Positions 43,882 through 51,087 of a stretch of DNA of 64,000 nt are shown in pieces. The position numbers and the translations under genes were made by a program. The stretch is from a virus, in the IMG/VR virus record IMGVR_UViG_3300049847_000416, positions 1-64,000 of that record; one strand, given 5' to 3'. Each line of letters opens with the position of its first letter. The stretch's first letter is position 1. Under the pieces are notes generated by a model, which was given only the letters and a program-made list of their open reading frames with translations, searched no databases and was not told where the DNA came from.

Positions 43882-44789
43882 TCAGACACCCTGAAGATCT
43901 GGTTGGCCAGACTAACCGCGATCAACTCGTGGTCTTCTGTGGTCATGTTGTCGATGTCGATAGTGTGACTGGAGTGCTCCCCAACCACGAAGTGGTACAT
44001 GCGGTGTCTAACGCCCTGAAAGGTCTCGGTGACAACCGCCTGAGGATCCCACCCCGTAGGAATAAAATCATGCATGATGAAGTGGGTGCCTGCTGGTGTC
44101 CGCTTGAACTGTTCCGCCATGGCTGCCACGATATCAGGCATGAGGTACATGAATACGGCGCTATTCGGCGGCAGGGTGGAAAAGTCGAATTCGAGGGCGT
44201 TCTGCTGCTTGACAGTGGCAGTGGTTACTGCCACTCCCAGTTTTGCTTGCACCTGAGCCAAGAGATGCGTGGCTGTAGCCACCTGATCAGAGTTGGTATC
44301 CACGCCGGCGACATTGGGAATACCCCGCTTCAACGCCAACGCCAGCGCCCGCCCGTCGCCGCACCCAATATCAAAGAAGTGCTGGACGCCAGCCGGCAGC
44401 ATGTCCAAGCCCTTCGTCAGGAAATCGATGGGTGTAGGGACGTAGGGAGCCGTCAGCTTGGTGATTTCCCTGGGTCTGTTTTCGATGAGTTCACCCATGA
44501 CACTCGTCATGTCCTGTAGGTGACAGGCGTAGATGCAGTCCAGGAACTTTTCGAAGCTGACGGTTCCGTGGATGTGCTGATCACTCATACTGGCGGCATA
44601 CAAGATCGTAGCCACGTCTCGGATACAAGCGGGGGTCCATCCCGACTTCAGGTCACAGTTAGCGATCCGCAGATACTTGAGCGCGGGTCCATTGAGTTGC
44701 AGATCGCGCGGCTTGTCCAATAGCACCCGGATTTTGATGCGTCCAGTGGTACGTCTGGCGGTGGACTTTAGGTAGATTGTTTTTGCCAT
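43878..44789 (-). CDS. SAM-dependent methyltransferase-like protein
   Basis: A 303-residue protein from ATG 44789. Motif I FFDIGCGDGRALALALKRG and acidic GVDTNSDQVATATH, then VFMYLMPDIVAAM and MHDFIPTGW, form a Rossmann methyltransferase fold with VPTPIDFLTKGL upstream. The N-terminal ~130 residues are extra. The target (protein, nucleotide or RNA) is unknown; its place among nucleotide genes suggests modified bases but does not prove it. The upstream gene overlaps it by 22 bp. Confidence 0.75.
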   Translation of the reverse strand: MAKTIYLKSTARRTTGRIKIRVLLDKPRDLQLNGPALKYLRIANCDLKSGWTPACIRDVATILYAASMSDQHIHGTVSFEKFLDCIYACHLQDMTSVMGELIENRPREITKLTAPYVPTPIDFLTKGLDMLPAGVQHFFDIGCGDGRALALALKRGIPNVAGVDTNSDQVATATHLLAQVQAKLGVAVTTATVKQQNALEFDFSTLPPNSAVFMYLMPDIVAAMAEQFKRTPAGTHFIMHDFIPTGWDPQAVVTETFQGVRHRMYHFVVGEHSSHTIDIDNMTTEDHELIAVSLANQIFRVSE

Positions 44790-44977
44790 TGAGCTTTCTG
44801 GAGTAACAGATTGAGATTGGTTTGGTTGAAGGTAATGATAGCGACAAGGGAAGCATGTGCGTCTGCGTATTCTAGCAGACGGTCTGGAGAAATTTTCGCC
44901 AACTCCCCCGATGCCCGAGACATGCACTCTTGCATGTCTCGGATCACACTGGCGAGTGTAGGAGCTATGGGGGCCAT
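44768..44977 (-). CDS. Small helical hypothetical protein
   Basis: A 69-residue protein, helical throughout (TLASVIRDMQECMSRASGEL, then LLEYADAHASLVAIITFNQT), possibly coiled-coil. One base separates it from the previous gene's stop. Function unknown. Confidence 0.6.
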   Translation of the reverse strand: MAPIAPTLASVIRDMQECMSRASGELAKISPDRLLEYADAHASLVAIITFNQTNLNLLLQKAQWQKQST

Positions 44978-44978
44978 G

Positions 44979-45884
44979 TTAGCGGCTGAACAGCGTCACT
45001 GGTCGGGGAAGCGGGGCAGCCGGGGCAGCCGGGGCAGCCGGGGCGTTCATGTTCAGCAGCGTTAGACGCCGCACGGTACCTTCCAACGCGGCTACCCGGT
45101 CTTCTAGGGATGCGGCAGACGGGGCGTCAGGTGAGGGAAGCGCACCCTTTACACCCACCAACCACGACCCTGTGAGTTCGAATCGCGCCCACTCCTCATC
45201 CGCGCGGAGCATTCGCTCCCGGACCGGAATTGAAACCGTGTTTGAGCCAAACACGTCCTCCGGGCGAGGACTGACGAATACCACAGTGTCCACTGGACCG
45301 GGCTCCGCGAAACGACCGGGATATCCGACACCGTTTTGTGTCTGGAGCGCCCGCAAGTCCCCACAATTAACCCAAAACGGGGCAGTCTTCGGACCGGTGA
45401 CCTGGAACATGAACTGCCGACGGGGATCTCCGGCATCATACATCACCTCGAACGGACCCGCAACACCATAATCCTGGACGGGACCAACTTGCCAGCCGGC
45501 CTGTGTCAGCGCAGCCGACAAGCTCGCCGCTTCCTCGGGGGTCGTCAGTTCCGCTGGGTTGATGGTGACCGGCAGCATTCCCGGTCCCTGGAATGTTTTG
45601 TGCTTGGTTGGTGGCAGTTCGAGCGGAAGGTACTTGCCACCCGGAAGATTGGGGCGCGAGAAATCTTCAAACGGGGACACCTTCTGGTCTTTGTAGACCG
45701 GAGTTAGCGCCCCGCCCTCCGAATAGTATCCATACGCCTCGATTCCTTTCGGCAAACTGAGGTCCACCCAGTCTCTGTGCGGACGGGTGGGATCAAACGG
45801 CGGGAGATCGCTGCCGAACTTGGCTCGCCAAGTGTCGCGCGTGTACCGCGTAGCGGTGGTAAGAATTGTGCGAGGAGAGATCAT
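44979..45884 (-). CDS. Hypothetical protein with coiled-coil and Ala/Pro-rich tail
   Basis: A 301-residue protein from ATG 45884, which has an AAGGAAA site and its own promoter. The body is mixed alpha/beta without a recognised motif. The end is a short coiled-coil (SLEDRVAALEGTVRRLTLL) and an Ala-Ala-Pro tandem repeat. The length and good start make it a real gene. First gene of the nucleotide-metabolism operon. Confidence 0.65.
   Translation of the reverse strand: MISPRTILTTATRYTRDTWRAKFGSDLPPFDPTRPHRDWVDLSLPKGIEAYGYYSEGGALTPVYKDQKVSPFEDFSRPNLPGGKYLPLELPPTKHKTFQGPGMLPVTINPAELTTPEEAASLSAALTQAGWQVGPVQDYGVAGPFEVMYDAGDPRRQFMFQVTGPKTAPFWVNCGDLRALQTQNGVGYPGRFAEPGPVDTVVFVSPRPEDVFGSNTVSIPVRERMLRADEEWARFELTGSWLVGVKGALPSPDAPSAASLEDRVAALEGTVRRLTLLNMNAPAAPAAPAAPLPRPVTLFSR
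45011..45045. repeat. 9-bp tandem coding repeat
   Basis: Four near-exact copies of ccggggcag encoding the APAAPAAPAAP tail of the protein above. Confidence 0.75.
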
Positions 45885-45908
45885 GCTTATGTTTCCTTCT
45901 ACGGTTTT

Positions 45909-45917
45909 AGTATACCA
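45909..45917 (-). promoter_or_regulatory. Extended -10 promoter (with leader)
   Basis: TGGTATACT on the minus strand; the ATG is at 45884, about 24 nt further, with an AAGGA site between, so this transcript has a normal leader. It follows the terminator at 45929-45953. Confidence 0.6.
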
Positions 45918-45928
45918 CAAATAAAAGT

Positions 45929-45953
45929 GAGGCTGCCGGGTAAGGGCAGCCTC
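45929..45953 (-). terminator. Rho-independent terminator
   Basis: GAGGCTGCC / GGCAGCCTC stem, followed on the minus strand by acttttattt. Ends the transcript that carries the exported-protein gene at 45976. Confidence 0.85.
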
Positions 45954-45975
45954 AAAAACAGACGCGAGATGAAAC

Positions 45976-46470
45976 CTATCGTTCTTCGTACTTGATCGAG
46001 ATGGTGACGACACCCGTCATCACACCTGTGTGAATGGCGAAGGCCTGGTTCATTCCGATTGAAGCATCCACGGGGATCGTCGTGGAACCACCGGCTCCCA
46101 GTGAAAACGCCTTGAAGATGATTTGCCCGGACGCAGCCGCCTGTGGCATGTTCGTCCGCACTTCCGAAAACCCCTGGAGGGTGTCTTGTAGGCCGACCGC
46201 CGCAATCACCGTTCCAGTAGTGGCAACAGTGTGGCGGATCTTTTGGGTAACCACACACGCCGCTGAGCACTCGATGTAAAACGACTGAATGCGGACTTGG
46301 CGTCCACCGTCTTTCAGAACGGTGGATACGGGGTTTACGATGGACAACGCCGCTACCGAAGCAGCGGGAGACAGCGTAGCCGTCGCGACGAACGTTCGCG
46401 AGGTCAAAGAGGACTGGGCAAAGACACAGCCCCCCAGAGCGAACGCTACTAACAGCATTCGCGCGATCAC
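45976..46470 (-). CDS. Putative exported protein (signal peptide ending AQ)
   Basis: A 164-residue protein. The N-terminus MIARMLLVAFALGGCVFAQ is a signal peptide by pattern; LGGC could also be a lipobox. The mature part is beta-rich with a disulphide-like pair (IECSAACVV). It ends the block of exported genes. No family is recognised; adhesin or capsid-associated fold is possible. Confidence 0.65.
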   Translation of the reverse strand: MIARMLLVAFALGGCVFAQSSLTSRTFVATATLSPAASVAALSIVNPVSTVLKDGGRQVRIQSFYIECSAACVVTQKIRHTVATTGTVIAAVGLQDTLQGFSEVRTNMPQAAASGQIIFKAFSLGAGGSTTIPVDASIGMNQAFAIHTGVMTGVVTISIKYEER

Positions 46471-46472
46471 GA

Positions 46473-46949
46473 TTACACTCGCTCCACGGAGAATTCAACC
46501 ACGATGCCAACAGGCACAGTGGTAACGATGGATCCACCGGTGACAGTCACCGTCAGGGCTCCACCATTGGCTCCCGCCGCTTTGTCCGGGGTGATAGACA
46601 GCGGAATCGCGACTCCAGCAGCCACCGCCGCCGTCAGGTTAACGGCTGCCTTGGCAACACCACCCACGTTGAGGGTGACGGTGAGCCCGCCGGCGAGCGG
46701 GGCAATGGCAGCGTCCGCAACCGCCGACACGCTATGAATGCGAATGCGCTTGGTGCTGGGCGGAACGTTCAGGTTGAGCGCCGGCTGACCGGCACGGGCG
46801 TTCAACAAGGCTTGACTGAAGTTATACACATACTTCAGGACCTGATCCTGGTTTCCCAGCTTCTTGTGGTTCTGGTCGTCATGACCGCCAGGAATCAGCA
46901 TACCGCTGTTCATCTGACGGTTGTAGTCGGCAATGTAGTTGGTGCTCAT
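46473..46949 (-). CDS. Hypothetical beta-rich protein
   Basis: A 158-residue protein: N-terminal HDDQNHKKLGNQDQVLKYVY (helical, His/Gln-rich), then a repetitive Ala/Val/Thr beta domain (GGLTVTLNVGGVAKAAVNLT). No signal peptide. It lies two bases upstream of the exported gene, so the two are co-expressed. Confidence 0.6.
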   Translation of the reverse strand: MSTNYIADYNRQMNSGMLIPGGHDDQNHKKLGNQDQVLKYVYNFSQALLNARAGQPALNLNVPPSTKRIRIHSVSAVADAAIAPLAGGLTVTLNVGGVAKAAVNLTAAVAAGVAIPLSITPDKAAGANGGALTVTVTGGSIVTTVPVGIVVEFSVERV

Positions 46950-46967
46950 GTCACTTTATAAGATCGC

Positions 46968-47357
46968 TCAAAACATGCTCAACGAAAAACTCTCGTACCA
47001 CTGAATCTCCAACACGAGAGATTCCATCGCCGACTCGAACACCTTATCGATACTCAAACTGGTTTCCATCACGTCTCCCAGGCTGTCCTTGAGGAGAAAT
47101 TTTCCGTTCTGATGCTGGATCTGCACACTCCAGAGCATTTCAGACAGCTTGCCAGCCGTCTCCTCCCAGAACGCCAGGTAACACTTTTCCTTGTGCATCA
47201 TCAATCCCACGACAAACTGAAACCCATTGAACCGGTATCGACAGGCGTACATGTTGGGTTGATCTGTGGCCGTGAACTGAATCTGAAACTTGACTTGCGC
47301 CCGTTGCGCAAACATCGGGAGACCTTCAGGGATCAAAAATCGCTGCCAAATCTTCAC
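46968..47357 (-). CDS. Hypothetical protein
   Basis: A 129-residue protein, GTG start overlapping the previous stop as GTGA. It is beta-rich (VKFQIQFTATDQPNMYACRY, then CYLAFWEETAGKLSEMLWSV) and ends WYESFSLSMF. No motif is recognised. Confidence 0.65.
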   Translation of the reverse strand: MKIWQRFLIPEGLPMFAQRAQVKFQIQFTATDQPNMYACRYRFNGFQFVVGLMMHKEKCYLAFWEETAGKLSEMLWSVQIQHQNGKFLLKDSLGDVMETSLSIDKVFESAMESLVLEIQWYESFSLSMF

Positions 47358-47563
47358 GCGCCGTACCCCACACGGACCGTCTGACCGGGGTACCAGCGTT
47401 GCACCATCGCGATCTTGCTGGCGATGTCTTGGTCCATCTCCCGGAGAGGTAGGACCCGGCGAGGAGGGCCGTCCCCATACACATACACGCCGTACTTGGT
47501 TGTGTGGCTGGAAAGTTGCTGTTTAGCGAGTTTGCGAAACTCGTCCGTGGTGATGACTGACAT
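47354..47563 (-). CDS. Small hypothetical protein
   Basis: A 69-residue protein from ATG 47563 (MSVITTDEFRKLAKQQ), chosen because a promoter and terminator sit directly upstream; a longer in-frame start at 47590 would lie in the terminator. Basic, mixed fold. Coupled by GTGA to the next gene. Its mRNA may start within 1-2 nt of the ATG. Confidence 0.6.
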   Translation of the reverse strand: MSVITTDEFRKLAKQQLSSHTTKYGVYVYGDGPPRRVLPLREMDQDIASKIAMVQRWYPGQTVRVGYGA

Positions 47564-47571
47564 GAACTTAT

Positions 47572-47580
47572 AGTATAGCA
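47572..47580 (-). promoter_or_regulatory. Extended -10 promoter, near-leaderless start
   Basis: TGCTATACT on the minus strand, then eight bases, then ATG 47563; directly downstream of the terminator T-run. Confidence 0.6.
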
Positions 47581-47588
47581 GAAAAAGC

Positions 47589-47615
47589 AAACGGACCCCG
47601 CTGCGGAGTCCGTTT
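47589..47615 (-). terminator. Rho-independent terminator
   Basis: Stem aaacggac / gtccgttt with an inner CCG/CGG pairing; minus-strand tail gctttttctg. Ends the operon from 49863. Confidence 0.85.
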
Positions 47616-47643
47616 CAAATTGCTGACGGGAAATGTACGGGAC

Positions 47644-47994
47644 CTACGAGGGGCGGATAGCCGCGCCCAATGCAGCGATCTTGTCAGCGATGCTGTCAAA
47701 ACGGGCTGCGACGGCATCTTCGGCTTCCGCCGAAATCCCACCAGCCGCCAGCGCCTTGACCAACTCTTCCTTCGTGCTGTTCAACTCTGCCAAAATGGCG
47801 TTGACGCCAGCTTCGACCTGTTGTTCGCCCTGTTCCAGCCTAGCTGCGATTTCATCGAACTTTGTTTTGGTTGCCATGTGTCCTTTCTGCACCTCGCGTT
47901 GGAGATGCTTAATTTCATTTAGAACCACGTCCAATGTGTTCCGAACACCTTCGACATCTTTGGACGCCACAATCTTCCACATACCTGAGTTCAT
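47644..47994 (-). CDS. Coiled-coil protein
   Basis: 116 residues from ATG 47994 (ATGA overlap). An in-frame ATG at 47875 (MATKTKFDE) may be an alternative start. Long heptad-like helix (FDEIAARLEQGEQQVEAGVN) suggests oligomerisation. Low-complexity end. Unknown function. Confidence 0.6.
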   Translation of the reverse strand: MNSGMWKIVASKDVEGVRNTLDVVLNEIKHLQREVQKGHMATKTKFDEIAARLEQGEQQVEAGVNAILAELNSTKEELVKALAAGGISAEAEDAVAARFDSIADKIAALGAAIRPS

Positions 47995-48314
47995 GATACC
48001 ACAGGTTTGCGCCGACGCCGGGCCGGGTAGGCTCGTAGAAAGGCATTCGTCAAATGCTCGACGGTGGACTCCACCGCAGCTTTGGGTTTGTCCCAGCGAT
48101 GCATCAGGATATGACACAACTCATGGACAAGTACCCGCTCCATAATGCGGGGGTTGCCAGGCAGCAAACTGATCTTTGCAGAGTAGTTCGGATCCCACTC
48201 ACAATGGCCAGCGGTGGGCAAGGTCGCATCAACGACGACGGTGATGCTCCAGTCGTCGAGCAGCATTCGCTCTTGCCAGACTATCGCCAGTGCTCCGACC
48301 TGTTTCTTGGTCAT
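47991..48314 (-). CDS. Small HExxH metallopeptidase-like protein
   Basis: 107 residues from ATG 48314 (ATGA overlap). VLVHELCHILMHRW holds a HExxH zinc motif, preceded by a beta strand (SITVVVDATLP) as in SprT/ImmA-type zincins. Other ligands cannot be fixed by eye. The target is unknown; ImmA-like proteins cleave phage repressors, others act on host proteins. Confidence 0.65.
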   Translation of the reverse strand: MTKKQVGALAIVWQERMLLDDWSITVVVDATLPTAGHCEWDPNYSAKISLLPGNPRIMERVLVHELCHILMHRWDKPKAAVESTVEHLTNAFLRAYPARRRRKPVVS

Positions 48315-48589
48315 TGCCCCAACCACCGTACTGACCCAAGAATCCCCACGACGGTGCCCAGCACACCGCCCGCCGCGTAGAAGAACCACAGGAGCAAAGA
48401 GTCTTCGTCCTTGTTTTTGATGAGTCGCCGAAACACGAAGAATTGAAGAGACGCGAGGGTGAAGTCTACGACGATGGAAGTGGGTATGTTGGCCTGACTC
48501 ACCGAGCGCCAAGATACTGTGCAGAGGCCCCAGCTTAGAAACTGGGACAGGCCCATGTAGCAGGCCTCTTTCCAGGGATAGTTTTTCAC
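48311..48589 (-). CDS. Membrane protein with three hydrophobic segments (holin candidate)
   Basis: A 92-residue protein with segments at about 11-27, 38-55 and 65-84 and a short basic loop with KNKDED. The size and topology resemble small holins. It is not next to the endolysin, so the holin idea stays weak. ATGA-coupled to the HExxH gene. Confidence 0.55.
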   Translation of the reverse strand: MKNYPWKEACYMGLSQFLSWGLCTVSWRSVSQANIPTSIVVDFTLASLQFFVFRRLIKNKDEDSLLLWFFYAAGGVLGTVVGILGSVRWLGQ

Positions 48590-49863
48590 ATCCCCTCCGA
48601 CACGTTGAAGATGGCAGTGGCGATCAACCCGTGTTCCGCATTGTAGACAAAGGCCTCAGCCCTACGCAGGTTGCCAATGTAGAACTTTGCCGCATGCCAG
48701 ATGTCTGACGGGGTTAAAGAACTGATGCGGCGAACAATGCAGCCGGGGAACTCGTCCACCTGGGTCTTGTGGAGATGTCCCAAAAACACCTCGTGGAATT
48801 TGGTAGCCCCCCAGATTTTTGGCTGGTCTGCCGCGAAGATCTGGGCATAGTTGGTAGAGCGTGGCGCATCGCCGTGGGTGAACATAAATGCACATTGTCC
48901 CCAGGTGAAGTACTTGCGGTTGACCGGGGCGTTCCACACTTCGACAGAGGGAGTCGCACGATAAGCCAGTTCCAGACTGTGGCCCAAGTGCCACACGGAA
49001 TTGGCATCATGATTGCCGGCTACCGGGATTACCACGACGCGGGGAGCATACTCCCGGCACCGGGCGATGGCCTGTTCGACCATGCGGAACCCTCGCAGGA
49101 AATTTTCGTGGTATGTGGAGCTATAATCAATGCGGGTGCCACCCGTGGTCATGCCTTGCGGATTGTCAATGTGGAGGAAGTCGTTTCCCACGACCAGGAC
49201 AATCGTCTGCGGGTTGTAGTCTTTCGTACGTTCCAGAAGAGAGTGCGCCGACGTGTGAAACAGGGTCTCGGCAATCTCGGGCGTGTAGGCCGCGCAACCT
49301 GTTTCAGCGGATACGCCGGGTTTCCCAATGTGCAGATCTGAGATGCTGAGAACTACGCAGTTCTGCTTGACATTCTTGGCGCAGAAATTTTCTGTGAACT
49401 TCCGGGGTCTGACAATCACTTCGGCGGAAAGCCGAGCGATCTCATCGAGCGCGATACTCGCTTCGACATTCAGGACAAACTTGGCTTGACAGCGGCGCAG
49501 CAAGGTCTTGACGAGTTTTTGCGACCGCTTGTCTTTGATGAAGCCTTCCCAATCGGTTCCGTTCCATTGCACGCACTTCCATCTACGCAGGTCAATCCCA
49601 CGTTGAACCGCCATCTCTTCCGGCGTCAGGGCTGGCCCGACATAATGGACGGATACGGTGTCCGCTGTGCGCGTTTCAGTAACCTGCGTTTCTACAGCTA
49701 CACTGGGGGCAGAGTCCTGGGGTTCGTCCTTGGGGGTATGCGGCTTCTGCTTCGATAGCGCCAGCGCACAACGCCGGCTGCACACCTTTGTGCGGGAGTC
49801 TCCCGCAACAAAGTCACGGGAGCATACCTCGCAAGGCTTTAGTATATCTTTCTTTCTCGCCAA
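48586..49863 (-). CDS. Calcineurin-like metallophosphoesterase with N-terminal zinc ribbon
   Basis: A 425-residue protein; the start is TTG 49863 behind GAGGT. Phosphoesterase motifs: SDLHIGK, GNDFLH, GNHDAN, THGDA and GHLHKT, the full metal-binding set. The N-terminus CEVCSRDFVAGDSRTKVCS, RRC looks like a zinc ribbon. It may be a nuclease or phosphatase; the substrate is not known. Confidence 0.85.
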   Translation of the reverse strand: MARKKDILKPCEVCSRDFVAGDSRTKVCSRRCALALSKQKPHTPKDEPQDSAPSVAVETQVTETRTADTVSVHYVGPALTPEEMAVQRGIDLRRWKCVQWNGTDWEGFIKDKRSQKLVKTLLRRCQAKFVLNVEASIALDEIARLSAEVIVRPRKFTENFCAKNVKQNCVVLSISDLHIGKPGVSAETGCAAYTPEIAETLFHTSAHSLLERTKDYNPQTIVLVVGNDFLHIDNPQGMTTGGTRIDYSSTYHENFLRGFRMVEQAIARCREYAPRVVVIPVAGNHDANSVWHLGHSLELAYRATPSVEVWNAPVNRKYFTWGQCAFMFTHGDAPRSTNYAQIFAADQPKIWGATKFHEVFLGHLHKTQVDEFPGCIVRRISSLTPSDIWHAAKFYIGNLRRAEAFVYNAEHGLIATAIFNVSEGM

Positions 49864-49895
49864 TATAACCTCACAGATAAAGATCGTTAGGGGAT

Positions 49896-50429
49896 CTAGG
49901 GGATCAGTTTGGCGAACGGAGCCACCGTACCACGGTACTCACCAAAAAACAGGCGAGTGTCACAGCCCCCGACAGGGAGACTGATTGTGCGGTTTGGAAC
50001 CGCGAGAGCTTGCACAATAGACGCCGGCGTCTGCACCGGTCTGAATTCCTGGGCCAGGCGGCGGAACGTCGCGCCACCCAAAGCACTGAAGTACCGCATC
50101 TGCGGCCCCTTGGACGGACCCGGCAAGGTACTCAATGCATCAGACAGGAATCCAAGAGCCAGAAACAGCTTGTGCTTCTTGTTGGGCTTGTGGGCTGTCT
50201 CTAAAATCGTAAGATTCAGTGCTGGCGAAATCACGGAGATCTGATCCACCTGGATCAGCCGACCTTCATCTACCGCGAGGGCTGCCGTAGTTGGGTTGCA
50301 TACTGTGACCGAGTACAAACCAACACGGTGCTGCTTTTCTCCCACGGCTGACCGGAACGTGCTCAGCGGTACGTGAGAGTATTGGGCCACCGCCTGCGCC
50401 AGCGTAGCAACGACAAGGGGAAGGATCAT
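49896..50429 (-). CDS. Putative exported protein
   Basis: A 177-residue protein. N-terminus MILPLVVATLAQAVAQ is a short hydrophobic signal with an AVAQ end. The mature part is mixed beta/alpha (GLYSVTVCNPTTAALAVDEG) with paired Cys (SLPVGGCDTRLF). ATGA-coupled to a 30-residue membrane peptide. Unknown function. Confidence 0.6.
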   Translation of the reverse strand: MILPLVVATLAQAVAQYSHVPLSTFRSAVGEKQHRVGLYSVTVCNPTTAALAVDEGRLIQVDQISVISPALNLTILETAHKPNKKHKLFLALGFLSDALSTLPGPSKGPQMRYFSALGGATFRRLAQEFRPVQTPASIVQALAVPNRTISLPVGGCDTRLFFGEYRGTVAPFAKLIP

Positions 50430-50518
50430 CTACGCCTCTTGGCGGCTGCGTTCACGCAGAAGCAAAAGGCGGCAGCGACCGCCCAACCGAGACAGAACTG
50501 TAGTATGGTGATGATCAT
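50426..50518 (-). CDS. Small membrane peptide (30 aa)
   Basis: An open frame from ATG 50518 immediately after a promoter. It encodes a single hydrophobic segment (MIITILQFCLGWAVAAAFCF) and a basic end (KRRR). Its stop overlaps the next start as ATGA. The promoter spacing suggests a leaderless start. Real-gene evidence comes from that promoter and coupling. Confidence 0.55.
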   Translation of the reverse strand: MIITILQFCLGWAVAAAFCFCVNAAAKRRR

Positions 50519-50524
50519 ACGCTT

Positions 50525-50533
50525 AGTGTATCA
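50525..50533 (-). promoter_or_regulatory. Extended -10-like promoter, leaderless start
   Basis: TGATACACT on the minus strand (one mismatch to TATACT), then six bases, then ATG 50518; follows a terminator. Confidence 0.5.
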
Positions 50534-50545
50534 CACTGTGGAAAA

Positions 50546-50567
50546 GGACGGGAGAAAGCTCCCGTCC
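50546..50567 (-). terminator. Rho-independent terminator
   Basis: GGACGGGAG / CTCCCGTCC stem, minus-strand tail ttttcc. Confidence 0.8.
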
Positions 50568-50591
50568 CAGCCCAGAACAAACCAAACAAAA

Positions 50592-50792
50592 TCAAGACAG
50601 CTTTTCCCACGCGGCTTGCACACGCTTCCACTGCTGGATGTCGCGGATCCCCGATTCCAGACGTGCAATATACCGGTTGAACTCGACCCCGAATGCGTTG
50701 AGACGCACGTCGTCCGTGGGAGCAGCCGCCGGCACTTCCTCTGCCTTCCGGCGAGCCCACTGGATCCATGCCCTACGCGTAATACTGATCAC
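50592..50792 (-). CDS. Small hypothetical protein
   Basis: A 66-residue basic, helical protein (ITRRAWIQWARRKAEEVPAA, then IQQWKRVQAAWEKLS). Coupled by ATGA to the upstream gene. Function unknown. Confidence 0.55.
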   Translation of the reverse strand: MISITRRAWIQWARRKAEEVPAAAPTDDVRLNAFGVEFNRYIARLESGIRDIQQWKRVQAAWEKLS

Positions 50793-51085
50793 GGAGCCAG
50801 GAGAGTGATCTCAGGCAGACTGTCCACAGTAGGACTGTCCATCACCCACCCCTGGTTTTGAAAGGCGTCCCGGAGGATGCTATACAAATCCCCTTGCTGG
50901 CTGGACGCCCACAGAGGAGCAGTCTCAACCAGAGTCGCGTAGGAGAAAGGCACAACAACCCCGGACGGAGCCCCGAGCGCTTGCATTGTCGCGAGCAGCT
51001 TGGCTGCTAGCACGTTCCCTTGCTTGACCAGAGCAGCCCCCTGGACATCGCTGGGTTTCGGAATCGTTAGTGTGATAGATGGCAT
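50789..51085 (-). CDS. Hypothetical protein
   Basis: A 98-residue protein: MPSITLTIPKPSDVQGAALV, a helix, then a beta end (VDSLPEITLLAP). No motif is recognised. It starts directly after the glycine-rich gene, so it may be an accessory of that protein. Confidence 0.55.
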   Translation of the reverse strand: MPSITLTIPKPSDVQGAALVKQGNVLAAKLLATMQALGAPSGVVVPFSYATLVETAPLWASSQQGDLYSILRDAFQNQGWVMDSPTVDSLPEITLLAP

Positions 51086-51087
51086 GA

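Noticed and set aside
49846-49851. TATACT in the phosphoesterase gene
   Set aside because: Coding (DILKP) and not followed by a start codon at the expected spacing.
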